This document shows, piece by piece, positions 47,031 through 58,110 of a DNA stretch of 64,000 bases. A model generated the notes under the pieces. That model did no database searches and had not been told where the DNA came from. It worked only from the letters and a program-made list of their open reading frames with translations. Position numbers and translations under genes: made by a program. Position 1 is the first letter of the stretch, and each line of letters begins with the position of its first letter. Source of the stretch: Planoprotostelium fungivorum. Lineage: Eukaryota; Evosea; Variosea; Cavosteliida; Cavosteliaceae. The DNA lies in contig MDYQ01000027.1 of the NCBI GenBank assembly GCA_003024175.1, forward strand, positions 186,001 through 250,000, read 5' to 3'.

Positions 47031-47734
47031 ATGTTGAACGACCTCCTCTCCACCCTCAGCAGTCCCATCATGAGCGACTTGCACACAGACCTGCTTCTCT
47101 TGGACGAATCCAACTTCTGTGCCTTCGAACCGTCCTACTGTCCCTTTGAGAAGACTTCGGATGACACGAAGAGGGCAGCGAGGTACTGCGATAAAGAGAG
47201 AGACGGGCAGGAGCTGAGGTTCAGATTTATCGCACAGAAGATCCACTTACGGCCAGTACAACTTGTCGATGTATCACCCCATGCATACCTAGTGGCGGAG
47301 CTCTGTGGGTTCTATCGAAGTCGATATGTGACTGACGTAGAGTGCAGACGATGACAGCACCAGGCTGAGGTTGAGCGATGCTGAACAGAGGATGTTGGTC
47401 TTCAGAGCACCGAGGCAGCGAGCGTTCGATGATGAGTGCCTATCCTTTGACAGCAGCACTCCTTATGAAGAGAAGAAGCACTCACCCGCTGGAGATGGAT
47501 CGTTCACCGTAAGTTTTGGGGTAAAATAATGCAACTCAAAATCCAGACTCATCCTCTCAGTTACTATCACCCACGACTTTCTTCGATATGCTGGAGGTAC
47601 CTGATAGGAAGCTCTTTGTCCGTTGCACCATCTACCACTTCGGGCTATTTCCACAGAGCTGTGACTCGAAACCATTTCGAGTGACGAAAGAGAATCAAAA
47701 CAGAAGGAAGAGAAGGAGGACGCTGAGTCTGTAA
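47031..47734 (+). CDS. Hypothetical protein, three exons
   Basis: Exon 1 (47031 to about 47301) encodes MLNDLLSTLSSPIMSDLHTD and then LDESNFCAFEPSYCPFEKTS. An intron ending GTGCAG near 47346 keeps DDDSTRLRLSDAEQRMLVFR in frame. A second intron begins GTAAGT near 47511. The last exon has FFDMLEVPDRKLFVRCTIYH and a basic end NRRKRRRTLSL, a possible nuclear localisation signal. No domain recognised. The open frame across all three segments, with sensible splice sites, supports a real gene. The antisense frame over exon 1 is treated as a shadow. Confidence 0.5.
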
Positions 47735-48371
47735 CTCTTCACGGGCGACGATTCTGAAGAAAGACGAATTTAAGAAGAGGTTGCCACGGACAACGAACAA
47801 CTACAATTGCACATATAGAAATCAAGCGAAGTGAAGTCCGTGATAATTTCACACTCTTTTTTCCAGAGGAGAATGAAGACGACCGCTTGCAGTCTTATCA
47901 CCTATGTCTCGTTCTCATGTTGACGAAATCGATCTCAATGTCTTCCACCGTATCAGAAGACAATGGCTTCGCACGATTGCCCGCGTCAACTCTTGGGATG
48001 AGTCCGAGGACGATAGAATACCCTTTGCACTATCGGAGTGCTCGACGTAATCCGACTGTCCCTGCTTATTTCTATCTGCTCTGGGATATAGGGTCCGCGA
48101 ATCTCAAGAGTGTATAGAAATCGTCTGAATTTGCACAATCTCATCGCATCTCATCACAATAGCTGATCACGTCACAATGTATCGCATCTCAAATAGAGGC
48201 TTCTTCGAACGGTTCATTACGTGTGGAAGCTCAGAGTCGTACATAGAGAGGCTCGTGCCTCATTTCGCGCCAAAACCGAAATTACTCGTCTACACTTGTG
48301 GAGTTCTCTCTGAAACACGGGAAGTGACCAAGGGGGCAAGATTTACAAAGAAACAACACAACCACATCACC
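47735..48371. other. Intergenic region with a 48-codon ORF
   Basis: No domain-bearing gene. A short plus-strand frame at 47904-48050 encodes MSRSHVDEIDLNVFHRIRRQ followed by WLRTIARVNSWDESEDDRIP. Its composition looks protein-like, and a polypyrimidine tract ending TTTTTTCCAG lies just upstream near 47866. It could be a lone exon, a small gene or chance. Confidence 0.3.
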
Positions 48372-50175
48372 ATGAGGAGGGCAACCGATGGTTTCGGTTT
48401 AGACATCACAACAACATCACCTGAGGTGGTCGTGGTCCTTGACCACTTTACACAACAGGTGAATGTCTTAATGATAACACTCGTCACACTTGATATATCG
48501 TATCTATCCACTGGACTGGCATACCTGTTCTCAAATCATTGATCTCAATCGTTAATACATCCAAACCTTGGACTCATTATCTCCAAAAGGTGTTGTCCTA
48601 CGGTAGACAAACGGATCAGCTATCTAAAATGGAAGAACATTCCATTCTGACCGACGCCCTGTGTGCCATTGGAACGTTGGCAGGAGAGCGTAAGATGACA
48701 TCAGACAAATTAGAGACGGCAAAATTCCACATACAGAGAGCGAAGAAGATGAAGGGCACAGAGAGAGAAGAGCTGTACATACAAACGGCCGAAAGCCTCC
48801 TTGAACACGATGCATTCGGTGCCACAGACTGTTTGGAAGAGGTATTTTCAATCTATTAGTCTATAACTAACCCATCCTCACGTCTTACACATCATATTAT
48901 TGTCTTGATGGATTGATGTTTTTGTGTCAGGTAGTCCAACGGTGGCCCACAGACGTATTAGCAGTCAAATTAGCTCAAGAGTTTTACTTCAATCGAGGTG
49001 ATCTCATCATTCAATCACCATCATGAACTCCCCCAGGTGACAGCGTATCCCTCTTGCGTATCGCGGAAAAAAGCCGGAAGAATACCCCGGACAACTTGTA
49101 CATACACGGAATGACCGCATTCGGTCTGGTAGAAAACGGAAGATACGAGTGAGACACCAACGATCATCTACAACGTTGTAGTGACATACGAAAGGGAAGC
49201 GGAGAGGTTGGCCTTACTGGGAGACTCCATGACACAAGGATCTGACGCATGGTCGCATCATGCATTCGCTCATGTCTGTGAGATGAACGGCCGACTAGAA
49301 GAAGGTGGACCGAACATTCGTGCTGTTCTACAACCTGACATTTCCAGGCATCCGCTTCATGGAGAAGAGGAGCGATTCGTGGTCTTCACTCTGCTCGTTC
49401 GTCTATTCACACAACTGGTGGCATTCTGCCCTCTTTCACCTCGAATTGGAGGATTACAATCGAACCTTCTCTATTTTTGACGATCGGCTGTGGAAGGATG
49501 CGAAAGATTGCTGCCAGGATCAGATCGGAGCCGTCTCTCTCTTGTGGAGGCTCGAACTGAGGTGATGGAGAATCGGTGGGAAGATTCATCTGAAATGGGC
49601 AGGGACGTCCCAGTGGGTGACCGTTGGGAAGATCTGACGGACCACATCTCCCACAAGATCAAAGATCACATCCAACCTTACATCGACATGCACTACGTCT
49701 ACGCATTAGCCAAGGCGGGAAAAGAAGAGAGGGTGATTATACATCGCCATCTACAACGTTGTAGACTGACGAAAATCAGTTGGAAGAGATGATGAAGAGT
49801 CTGGAAGAAGAGAAGCCACACAGAGAACACGACCTCACAGTTGAAACAGCCAAAGCTCTATCTGCCCACGCTAGGGGGAACCCGGAAAAATGTTACGAGC
49901 ATCTACAACCCGTCCGTGATCGTCTCAAACACGTGAGATGTCCCATGACTTCTCCACCATCTGACAGAGGACAGTTGGGAGGCAGCAACGCACAGCTGGA
50001 TGTCATCGAACAGACGTACTTGGATACGCTGATGAAGACCTTTCGATTCAGAGAAGCATCTTCCATTCTGAACGAGAGATATCGCAGTCGACCCACTTCA
50101 AGATACGTGAAGAAGCATCTGGAGAGAGCGAAGGAGGGAATGGGATGTATAGAAGAGGACGTGGTTCGATTATAA
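48372..50175 (+). CDS. TTC38: TTC38-family tetratricopeptide repeat protein
   Basis: The exons assemble to the whole TTC38 family layout. N-terminus GFGLDITTTSPEVVVVLDHF joins VLSYGRQTDQLSKMEEH across an intron of about 130 nt (start ATG at 48372). Next come EELYIQTAESLLEHDAFGAT, the phrase RWPTDVLAVKLAQEFYFNRG, then GMTAFGLVENGRYE and SDAWSHHAFAHVCEMNGRLE. The family hallmark HNWWHSALFHLELEDYN is present, as is QLGGSNAQLDVIEQTYLDTL near the end. TTC38 proteins are soluble TPR proteins of poorly known function. Two introns carry the ATCTACAACGTTGTAG palindrome. Confidence 0.9.
49749..49764. repeat. ATCTACAACGTTGTAG intronic palindrome
   Basis: Sits in a TTC38 intron shortly before the CAG acceptor that precedes LEEMMKSLEEEK. 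A twin copy lies at 49166-49181 in another intron of the same gene. Confidence 0.8.
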
Positions 50176-50297
50176 AGAGGACAGCGACGGGCAGCCTCTC
50201 AACTCTTTCGTTCGATTTGTGGTGTCTTGATGAACTTTTGATCGGGCTGTTTGCATTTTATGCATAAAGTGTAAGAGAATCCTTCTATGCGGTGTAG

Positions 50298-50909
50298 ATG
50301 GCAGCGTCCCAAAGGAGGCCTCATAGAGTCTTTCATCAGAAACAGATGGACAAAGACGAAGAGAATATCAATCGCAACTATTCACTCAAGGATGCCGCCG
50401 TGGATGTCGGAGCTGCAACTTCAGCAGCTCTAGCGAGTGGGGGCAGCACAGCTCTGATGTGGCAGGCTGCCGCTTGGGGCTTAGGATTTGGTTCAGCAGG
50501 CATCGCAAAGACTACTTTGGCTGCTGGTGACTCATCCTCGTGTCAGACGATCTCGATCTGAGTGTCTTAGGTCTGATGGGACCAGCAACAGTATCTGGAG
50601 GACTCGTGGCTACCCTGCAAAGTGTTGGTGCCGCTGGTCTGGCTGCCGCTGGTGCCGGTACCGCTCTCGTCACGGTCGGAGTGGCGGCAGGTGTTGCACC
50701 AGCTGCCTATATGGGTTACAAGTACTATCCACAGATCAACAGCCAGGTCATCACACCCACAAAGATCGTCGTCACCAATGCGGCATCATCAGCGTGGTGA
50801 GTTGTGATGCACGGTTATAACGAGGACATTGACATCGAGCAACAGGAATGTAACTCGTGATGCCTACGGAAACCTCACACAAACAAAAGTAAATAAATCA
50901 TCTCTCTGA
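50298..50909 (+). CDS. Small Ala/Gly-rich hydrophobic protein, function unknown
   Basis: Three exons. A charged N-terminus (MAASQRRPHRVFHQKQMDKD) is followed by two Ala/Gly-rich hydrophobic blocks: VGAATSAALASGGSTALMWQ, and after the first intron LVATLQSVGAAGLAAAGAGT with VGVAAGVAPAAYMGYKYYP. The final short exon encodes NVTRDAYGNLTQTKVNKSSL. The blocks could be membrane hairpins with Gly-zipper character. About 180 residues. No family recognised; open frame and clean GTGAG/CAG introns support it. Confidence 0.6.
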
Positions 50910-51048
50910 GATCGTTTAGAGAACGTAAGAGCAGTTGAATCGAGTCTTACCATCTTCTCCTACGAGCTCGTACTCTGAATGATCGGGCCTCTCCAATTCG
51001 AAGCGTCTACAAGGATCTTCGACCAAATCATTGGGCCACATCATCAGC

Positions 51049-52217
51049 ATGGAGTTTCATTCAGTGGGAAAGCATTGTTCCTTTCCAGGTTGCTCACAGT
51101 TAGGTATGACGGCGTTCGAATTCCTCATCTCAAGTAATCAGACTTTCTTCCATTCGATTGTGTAGGATGCAAATCTATCTTTTGCATCGAGCACAGAAGT
51201 TTTGCCTCTCATAATTGCACACAAATTTTCCTGGTGAGCTTCAATCACCGACTCCAAGTTCACATCCACAGAGGAGTGTGCCAGAGTGTCCAATCTGCTC
51301 TACACCCATACCCGTTAAATCAGGAGAAGATCCGAATCGTACGGTGAGTTCGAAGTGATGATACATCCTCTAAAAGATGCGCCAGATCGATGAACACATC
51401 TCTCGTGGGTGTCCGAAAGCACCTTCTGCATTGAACAAATGTTCCTTCACCAAATGTCAGAGCAAAGAAGTTGTACCCATCGTCTGTGAACTCTGTCTCC
51501 ACAATCACTGCTTCAGGTGATTCCATCCAACTCATCCTCTATCGACTGATGTTGTACCGTCAGACATCGTCATCCGGAAGATCACCAGTGCTCAGCCGTA
51601 GAGAAGAAGAGAGAAGAGACTAAGAAGAAACACTCCGAAGAGGTCGGTGTCCAAGTGGTGAAAAGAGTCGATCAGATCATCGCGGAGCGCAGCAAGACGA
51701 ACCCAACCGCGAGAAAAGTTCAGACGATGAAGATGAAAACGAAAGCAGTGGTGATCATCTCAGCATCATCACTTTCCGATCACGAGACGATCATTATGTG
51801 ACGATGGATGGCAAGTGATGACTCCGCCAGGGAAATAATAATGTGCCGCCAGAAAACAGATTCTATCTCGAAGTGATCTATCCCATCAACAGTGGCGTAG
51901 AACCGAAAATGTTCTTCTTCAATCCAGAATGGTCCATCGGCAAAGGTGACTCATCCTTCTCCTCCTATCAACTCACAACGATTCAAAGTGCTCGATACTG
52001 TAGCGGACAGTGGGAAAATCACAAACAATAACAATCAGGTGAGCCGTTCATCTACAACGATATAGACTGATGAACGCAGGCCAACGCGGACAAGTTGCAC
52101 ATTGTGAGCCTCAAGAGTGGACAGCCTCTTCCCAACAGTTTATCTCTCAAAGACGTAGAAGAAGTCCTCACGTCCGGTGATGCCGTGTTACTCGAGAGAG
52201 AGTCCAGTCTCAAATAA
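51049..52217 (+). CDS. ZFAND1/Cuz1-type protein: two AN1 zinc fingers and a ubiquitin-like tail
   Basis: AN1 finger 1: KHCSFPGCSQL, then DFLPFDCVGCKSIFCIEHRS and HNC, split by a short intron. AN1 finger 2: KCSFTKCQSKEVVPIVCELC, then HNHCFRHRHHPEDHQC. A lysine-rich linker follows. The C-terminal part (RFYLEVIYPINSGVEPKMFF, PEWSIGK, VLDTVADSGKITNNNNQ, ANADKLHIVSLKSGQPLP, GDAVLLE) matches the ubiquitin-like domain of ZFAND1/Cuz1. These proteins recruit Cdc48/p97 and the 26S proteasome during arsenite stress and stress-granule clearance. All zinc ligands of both fingers are present. Confidence 0.9.
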
Positions 52218-52360
52218 ATGTCAACTCCCCATCTCTCATCTCATTCGCGAATAACAGAGATGGAAAATCTTTTATTTCGTCTTATCGCACTCGCAATTCG
52301 ATTCGGTGCGTTTGTGAGGAAAAAACGAAGAGAGAAGAAGGGAATCGATACACAATTTGT

Positions 52361-54632
52361 TTAATTGCCCAACATGTTGATTCTTCGGTTGTATTCCTCG
52401 ATCGTGATGACTTGGCATCCCGCCGGCCCTTCCTCTGCTTCTCCTTGTTCCTTCTTTCCCAACTCTGTCCTCTCTTCAGTCATCATGCTACATGATGGTG
52501 ATGCAGGTGATGATGGATCGTGATGGTGATGGATAGGAGTAGTCACCCAATTGTGATGCGTTATCGTCCAAGTCAAAATCATACAGACGACGTAACAGGT
52601 TGTGTACGTCCATATACTTGATATCCACATTCTGTATGTTGACTTCTGCATTGTTGTTGTCGTCCTTCTTTGGGTCTACCTTCTTGGTTTTCTTCACTTT
52701 ACTCCTCCTTGCAAACGGATCCAACTCGTTACCTTCCGTCTCTATCTTCATGATGGACTGAAAATCCGGTGAGTTTTCGATGAAAACTGAGGGAAATTTA
52801 CCCCCGCGGCGATGTTCTCTTGTCTGCTCTTCTGGTTGATGGCAGACACCTGGACGTATCATTCCGTGAAAATTCCACGAAAATTCTAGAAATATTCTCA
52901 CCTTGTCTACGCCACGTGACCTGCTCTCTATCTTGAGAGTCACACTCTCGATCTCCTCTTGCAATTTCCTCGCACTACAACGCGTCAATCCACGAATTTC
53001 ACTCGAATCTCTCACAGTGCGACGTCCCCACTCTCCTCTGCCACAGTCTTCAACTGCACCAACTTGATGCGTTCCGCAGTCCAATTGACGTGCAGCTTGT
53101 CCTTCCTCCTCTTATCTTCCAACATCTTGTTGACATCCTGCTCCGTGTACACGTAGTTCTCCATCTCATCCAGCCTGATCTTCCTCTCCTGTGCCACCTT
53201 GGACGTCAGCGGACTCTCTCCACTCTTTTCTGTCTCGGAGATCCACTTTTGATACTCTGCCTCGGTCGGCGGGCCGTTCGAAACGTATTCCATAGTGAAG
53301 CTCTTCGCTGCACTGCCGAGAACGAGCGTGAGCTCTTTACCGGTGGCCTTACCACCGAGTGAGTAGATGCGACCACCTTCCTTGCAGCCGGTGATGCGAG
53401 CGAGGCGATAGACGGCACGGTTGTCAGATTGGGCGCCGATGCCGATGCGTACGTAGAAATCTACGATCTGAAATTCCATTGGAATCGTGGGGAAAGGTGT
53501 CGTTCACCTTCTCGTCAAAGTATGGTTCGTTGAGTTTTCTCTCGAGGAAGTCACGCTTGACGGTGATGGCTGACATCTCTTGTAAGCTGGCGGTAGCCTC
53601 TTCTTGAGCCTATTTTTAGAACGTGAGATCACGTGATCGTACAGGACGAGATAGGTCCACCTGCTTCTTGTTGCGTCGATCGGCCTCCCTCTCTTCCTTC
53701 TCTCTCTGTGGGCTGCTACCTCTGCTCTCATCATCTCCAGATTCCTTTCATCGTTTCAATCCAATGCAACCATTTCACAACGATGGACCCACCTCTGAAT
53801 CAGAATCCTCAAAGTCGGAAGCCTCCGAATCGTCTCTGATTTCCTTCTTCTTCTTTTTCTTCTCCAAATTGGGCTGGACTCTGTTCTTGAGTGATTCCAA
53901 GGCCACATCCTTTGATGTCTTTCCTGTCTGGACGTTCCTCTTCGAGCGAGCTGCGGGGATGAGCGCGAGAAATTTTTGTGAGAGGTCTCACAGCTGGCAG
54001 GGCTCGCTGCGCCCGTGTCCTTCGTGGGAGTGATGGAGGGAAATGTCTTTCCGCTGTTTTTCAATTTGATCGCCATCTCATGTCTGTATCGCGATCAGAT
54101 CGAGATGATGTGACGTCCTCACTTTTCCCTGAGTTCCTTCCTTCGGTTGAAACGTTCGGAGATGATTTCCTCACGAGCGACTTCGGACATGGACATGAGA
54201 CTGTGAAGATTGAGCTGGATCGATATGACGATCCAAATCATACTCACTTTCTCCTGTCTTCTTCGTCTTTGAACAAATCTTGGTCGTATCCATCGTTGAA
54301 ATTGTCTTCATCAGACTCCGGCTCTCTTTCACGACATCAGGCGTGTGGGGTAAGAAGATCATCTGACTCACGCCTTGCTTCTCTTCTTTGGTGGTCTCTT
54401 GGGAGGTGCCTGTTTGATTGGTCTGGGGGCTTCCTCTTCTTCACTATCGGACGAACTGTCACTGGATGAGCTGGATGATTCAGAAGAAGAATCTTTCGAC
54501 TTTCGGACGATTCTCTTCTTGCCCTGAGATGATTCAGGAATAGATTAACAGATGAAATGATCTCACCCCTTTATTGTTCTGTTTCGACCCACCGGTCATT
54601 CCCAGCAGAAGATCGTCCACGTCCTCTGGCAT
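52361..54632 (-). CDS. RTF1: RTF1, Paf1-complex subunit with Plus3 domain
   Basis: Starts MPEDVDDLLLGMTGGSKQNN. A Ser/Asp/Glu-rich acidic stretch and basic patches follow, as in all RTF1 proteins. The Plus3 domain lies around 53480-53050: FYVRIGIGAQSDNRAVYRLA, then RITGCKEGGRIYSLGGKATG and FTMEYVSNGPPTEAEYQKW. Next comes the coiled-coil-like MENYVYTEQDVNKMLEDKRR. A terminal exon, reached by splicing out the GATGATGG-rich intron near 52545-52490, ends VITIEEYNRRINMLGN, matching the conserved EEYKRR end of RTF1. The protein binds phosphorylated Spt5 through Plus3 and promotes histone H2B ubiquitination during elongation. Confidence 0.9.
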
Positions 54633-54926
54633 GTTTGGGTTTTTGAACGAGATGCGATGAGAGATCTGATGTTGACACCAAGTCTCGTTGTAGTAAACAT
54701 AGATTATATTGTTCAAATTTGATTTGGGCACCGTGAGACTAGCGGGTGTTGACATTGTCTAAACAATTCGAGATGATCATCCGTCGATTCAATCGCACAT
54801 GGAAGGAAAGTCCTTTGAGTTCATTCCAGGAAAAGACGACCAACACGAATTTCAAGTTGAGCCTTCCTGGAATTTGGTGTTTTTTGTTTCGTCGGAACAC
54901 TATTATCAACCGAACACCAACAACGC

Positions 54927-56891
54927 ATGTCTGCTGAAGCGAGATCTGTCCTCTTAGCTGAGAAATGGACCGAGCAAATCAACCCAAAGGGATGGTGGAT
55001 GTCCGAAAAGCTCGATGGAGTCAGAGCATGTGAGGCGACATATGATACGCTTCCGGAAGACTGACCGTTATCCAAAGATTGGAACGGAAAGAACTTTTAT
55101 TCTAGACAAGGTAATCTCTTCGTCGCACCAGCTTGGTTTAAAGAGGACTTACCCTCAACTCCCCTCGATGGAGAGGTGAGAGAGGCTTCTATCACAGAGA
55201 TTGACGGAAGCAGTTGTGGTGTGGTCGTGGACTCTTCCAAAAGTGCATCGGAATCATCAAGAAGCAAAAGGATGCGCGGGAAGAGGACTGGCAGTATGTG
55301 ACTTATCTCGTCTTTGACGCTCCAGACCAACCGGGACCCTACGAAAAGAGAGTCGAATTCCTCAACAAGGTGATTGAAATGATGAATGACATACACGTCG
55401 AATCAACTTTCATCAGGTCGTTCGAAGTGACAGCAGCACATCTTATGCCGCGGTCGTGGGCATTCGAGAGTGTGTAGACGTCGCCCATATGAAGAAGTAT
55501 TTATCCGAAGTCGAACTCGCTGGTGGAGAGTGAGCCTAATCATCCATCGCATGATTCATCTAAATCACCGTCAGAGGCCTCATGCTTCGCGAACCGAAAT
55601 CGAAATACGAGAACGGCAGATCGTCGACCCTCTTGAAGGTCAAGACGTTTCACGATGAAGAAGCCAAGGTCATCGGACACGAAGAAGGAGAGGGCCGATG
55701 CCAAGGCATGATGGGAGGTCTGAAGTGTGTTCTACCCAATGGTAAACAGTTTACTGTAGGCACTGGCTTCACGTGAGGATTTATTTTTCTCCATCGTGGA
55801 GATGCTGATGAAGATGAAGGGACGCACAGAGACAGAGACCACCCAAGAAGGGCTCCGTCATCACATTTAAATTTCAAGAATTAACCAACAGCGGAGTACC
55901 CAGGTTTCCCGTGTTCCTTCGCATCCGAGAGGACGTGGTGAGTAGATGGAGATGATGTCGAGACATGATCTGATATGTCCATCAGACGTGGGAGGATGTG
56001 TTAGAATCTGCAAAGTCGAAGACCCCCAAATCTTCTATCGCCAAGCCTATCAGAGAGCTAAAGAAGCAACATTCCATCTTGTTTTCGGTCATTCCATCGA
56101 GAGACCAAGAGACAGGAGAGAAGAGGGTGAGAGGCAGACACGCCTCTAACTCGTAGGTTCTGATGTGAACAGGTGACATCCGATGATGAGATGGAGGAGT
56201 CCGAACAGAGGGTGGAACACAAACAGATGGGCGCCCCCATCGTTATCAATGGAGAGAAAGTCAAGCCGGGTGAGATGAAAGATGTGATGTCGATCGAATG
56301 ACACGAAGGACAGAATGTAAATACGGAAATCAATGTTTTAGAACCAACAAAGAACATCTGGATGCATTTTCTCATCCAGCAGACAAGCCACAGCCGAAAG
56401 TCAAGGTTCGTCCATGTCTTCATCTTGTGTCTAAAGATGAGTAGAAGGAGGAGAAGAAGATACCTTGCAACTGGGGATCGAAATGTCACCTACAATCTAA
56501 GGTCCATCTGGCCAAATACAGTCACCCCAAGGAAGAAGAGACGGCGGCGACCGGCGATGAAGATGCAACCCTCGAGATGGTTCTGAAAGACAAGGAAGAA
56601 GACGAAGATGAAGTCATCAGCGTCAACAAGAAGGAATGGGAGGCACTTCACGTTCAATTAGAAGAAGGGAAGCAGAGGATCCGAGAGCTTGAAGAGATGT
56701 TCGAGGTGCAGGCACCTGCGGCGAAGAAGTCAAAGACATCATCGGATGAACCAGTAGAAGAGGAGAAAGACGGAAGAGTCCCTTGCATCTACGGGGCAAA
56801 ATGCACACGAAAGGCAGAAGATCACAGACAGAGTGAGAAATCCACATGAAGACGTCTTCTCACCTAGACAGAGTATTCTCATGTAAACTGA
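54927..56891 (+). CDS. Compact ATP-dependent DNA ligase with three C-terminal PBZ zinc fingers
   Basis: The ligase core reads WWMSEKLDGVRA (motif I, Lys in KLDG at 55008), then YWNGKNFYSRQGNLFVAPAW, FKEDLPSTPLDGE, LWCGRGLFQKCIGIIKKQK, YLVFDAP, GLMLREPKSKYENGRSSTLL, KVKTFHDEEAKVIGHEEGEG and GMMGGLKCVLPNGKQFTVGTG. The OB-fold end PRFPVFLR follows. This order matches the small bacterial ATP ligases (Haemophilus/LigE-like) and kinetoplastid relatives more than nuclear LIG1/3/4. After an acidic linker come three PBZ fingers of the form C-x-[YW]-G-x2-C...H-x3-[FY]-S-H: 56316-56378, 56466-56528 and 56784-56888 (the last split by intron 56833-56871). PBZ binds poly(ADP-ribose), so recruitment to PARP-marked breaks is inferred. 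An in-frame-compatible open stretch from ATG 54799 may add an N-terminal extension. Confidence 0.85.
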
Positions 56892-57051
56892 AGCATCCCC
56901 CCTCATCGTAAGCATGATCAGAGGGTCCATCATCGTGAATAAAGAAGGTGATGAGAATGTCCATTCAAATGTGTTGTGGCTGTCTTATCCTCGTCTATAG
57001 ACGTCCCGGCGGTCACACCTCGCTTGTGTTCTTAACGTGTATGTGTCAGGA

Positions 57052-57116
57052 TTTATCCCGTTAAGGAACCGTGACGCGTTCTTTTTACCCTAAGGGTGTC
57101 AGGGTAAACGGATAAA
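57052..57116. promoter_or_regulatory. Nested inverted repeats upstream of the peroxidase gene
   Basis: Outer arms TTTATCCCGTT (57052-57062) and AACGGATAAA (57107-57116) pair apart from one bulged base. Inner arms TTTACCCT (57084-57091) and AGGGTAAA (57101-57108) pair fully. The structure ends 45 bases before the start codon, so it may be a regulatory element or a 5' UTR hairpin. Confidence 0.45.
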
Positions 57117-57160
57117 CGACACAATAGGAACTACCGCTGCTTACTTTAACGAAGACAAAC

Positions 57161-58110
57161 ATGAGAACGACCCTCTTTGCTCTCGCCGCTCTCCTCGTCG
57201 TGGCTTCTGCCTTTCCTCGTGGTCCTAACGGCCGCCTGTTGATCGTTGGCGACGATGACCATTCTTTCCAGGCACCCGCCGACGGTGCTTACCGCTCTCC
57301 TTGCCCAGGTAACATCTTTAGACATGATGTTAGACGATGACTGATCTCATTCAAGCCCTGAACACCCTTGCCAACCATGGATATCTTCCCAGAAGTGGAC
57401 AGAACATCACGAAGGACGACCTCATCCAGGGACTCTTCAAGGGACTTAACGTTGGTGGGTTCACTCATCATAAGGGAGTTCAATAGTAATGTCGGCTTAG
57501 GAAGAGACATTGGTTTCATTCTGGCCAATGGTGCCTTCAAGAAATTCGGAGCCACCGACTCCATCTCCCTGCTTGACTTGCAGCAACACAACATGTAAAT
57601 GATTCCGATACCGGCTCGTGTCATTCTAATCGTACATATTAGGATCGAGCACGATTCTTCTATGACCCGCAATGATAACGCTCTGGGAGACTCTACTGTC
57701 GTCAACGCCACCCTTCTCCAGGCCCTCCTCGACTCTTCTTCCGATGATACTGTTCTCACCTGGAAGGACATGGTTGCCCACCGTCGTGTGAGTCGAAGCG
57801 CCTCTCTTCATGATTTCCAATCGTATCAATCATCCTGTCTGATGAAAGAATGCAGAGACGCCAGGCCGATTCCAAGCAGAACAACCCCAGCCTCACCTGG
57901 AACGAGGAACAGAAGCAAGCCGCTGCCGGAGAGGTTGCCATCTTCCAGCTCGTCTTCGGAGACTGGAACACTGGTGTTGATCTCGCTGTCGCCCAGTCCA
58001 TCCTCGGACAAGAGCAGTTCCCCGATGGCTGGCAGCCCCATGAGGGCACTGTCTTGGCCGTCGACGTTCTGCCCAGACAAGCCATCGTCCGTGTCGCTGA
58101 CGGATTTTAA
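57161..58110 (+). CDS. Secreted heme-thiolate peroxidase (chloroperoxidase/unspecific peroxygenase family)
   Basis: Signal peptide MRTTLFALAALLVVASAF. The heme-ligand motif is SPCPALNTLANHGYLPRSGQ, with Cys in PCP near 57302. Next come NITKDDLIQGLFKGLNV and the catalytic-region phrase IEHDSSMTRND near 57640, where EHD is typical of the chloroperoxidase/short-UPO branch (long UPOs have EGD). The C-terminal half continues to GEVAIFQLVFGDWNTG and ends FPDGWQPHEGTVLAVDVL. Such enzymes use hydrogen peroxide to halogenate or oxygenate organic substrates outside the cell. The family is best known from fungi and oomycetes. Five exons; the last begins near 57856. Length about 250 residues, normal for the short group. 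Confidence 0.88.

Noticed and set aside
54171-54469. Plus-strand frames antisense to RTF1
   Set aside because: The minus strand encodes the acidic RTF1 segment with in-frame splice sites; the plus frames are Ser/Leu-rich shadows.
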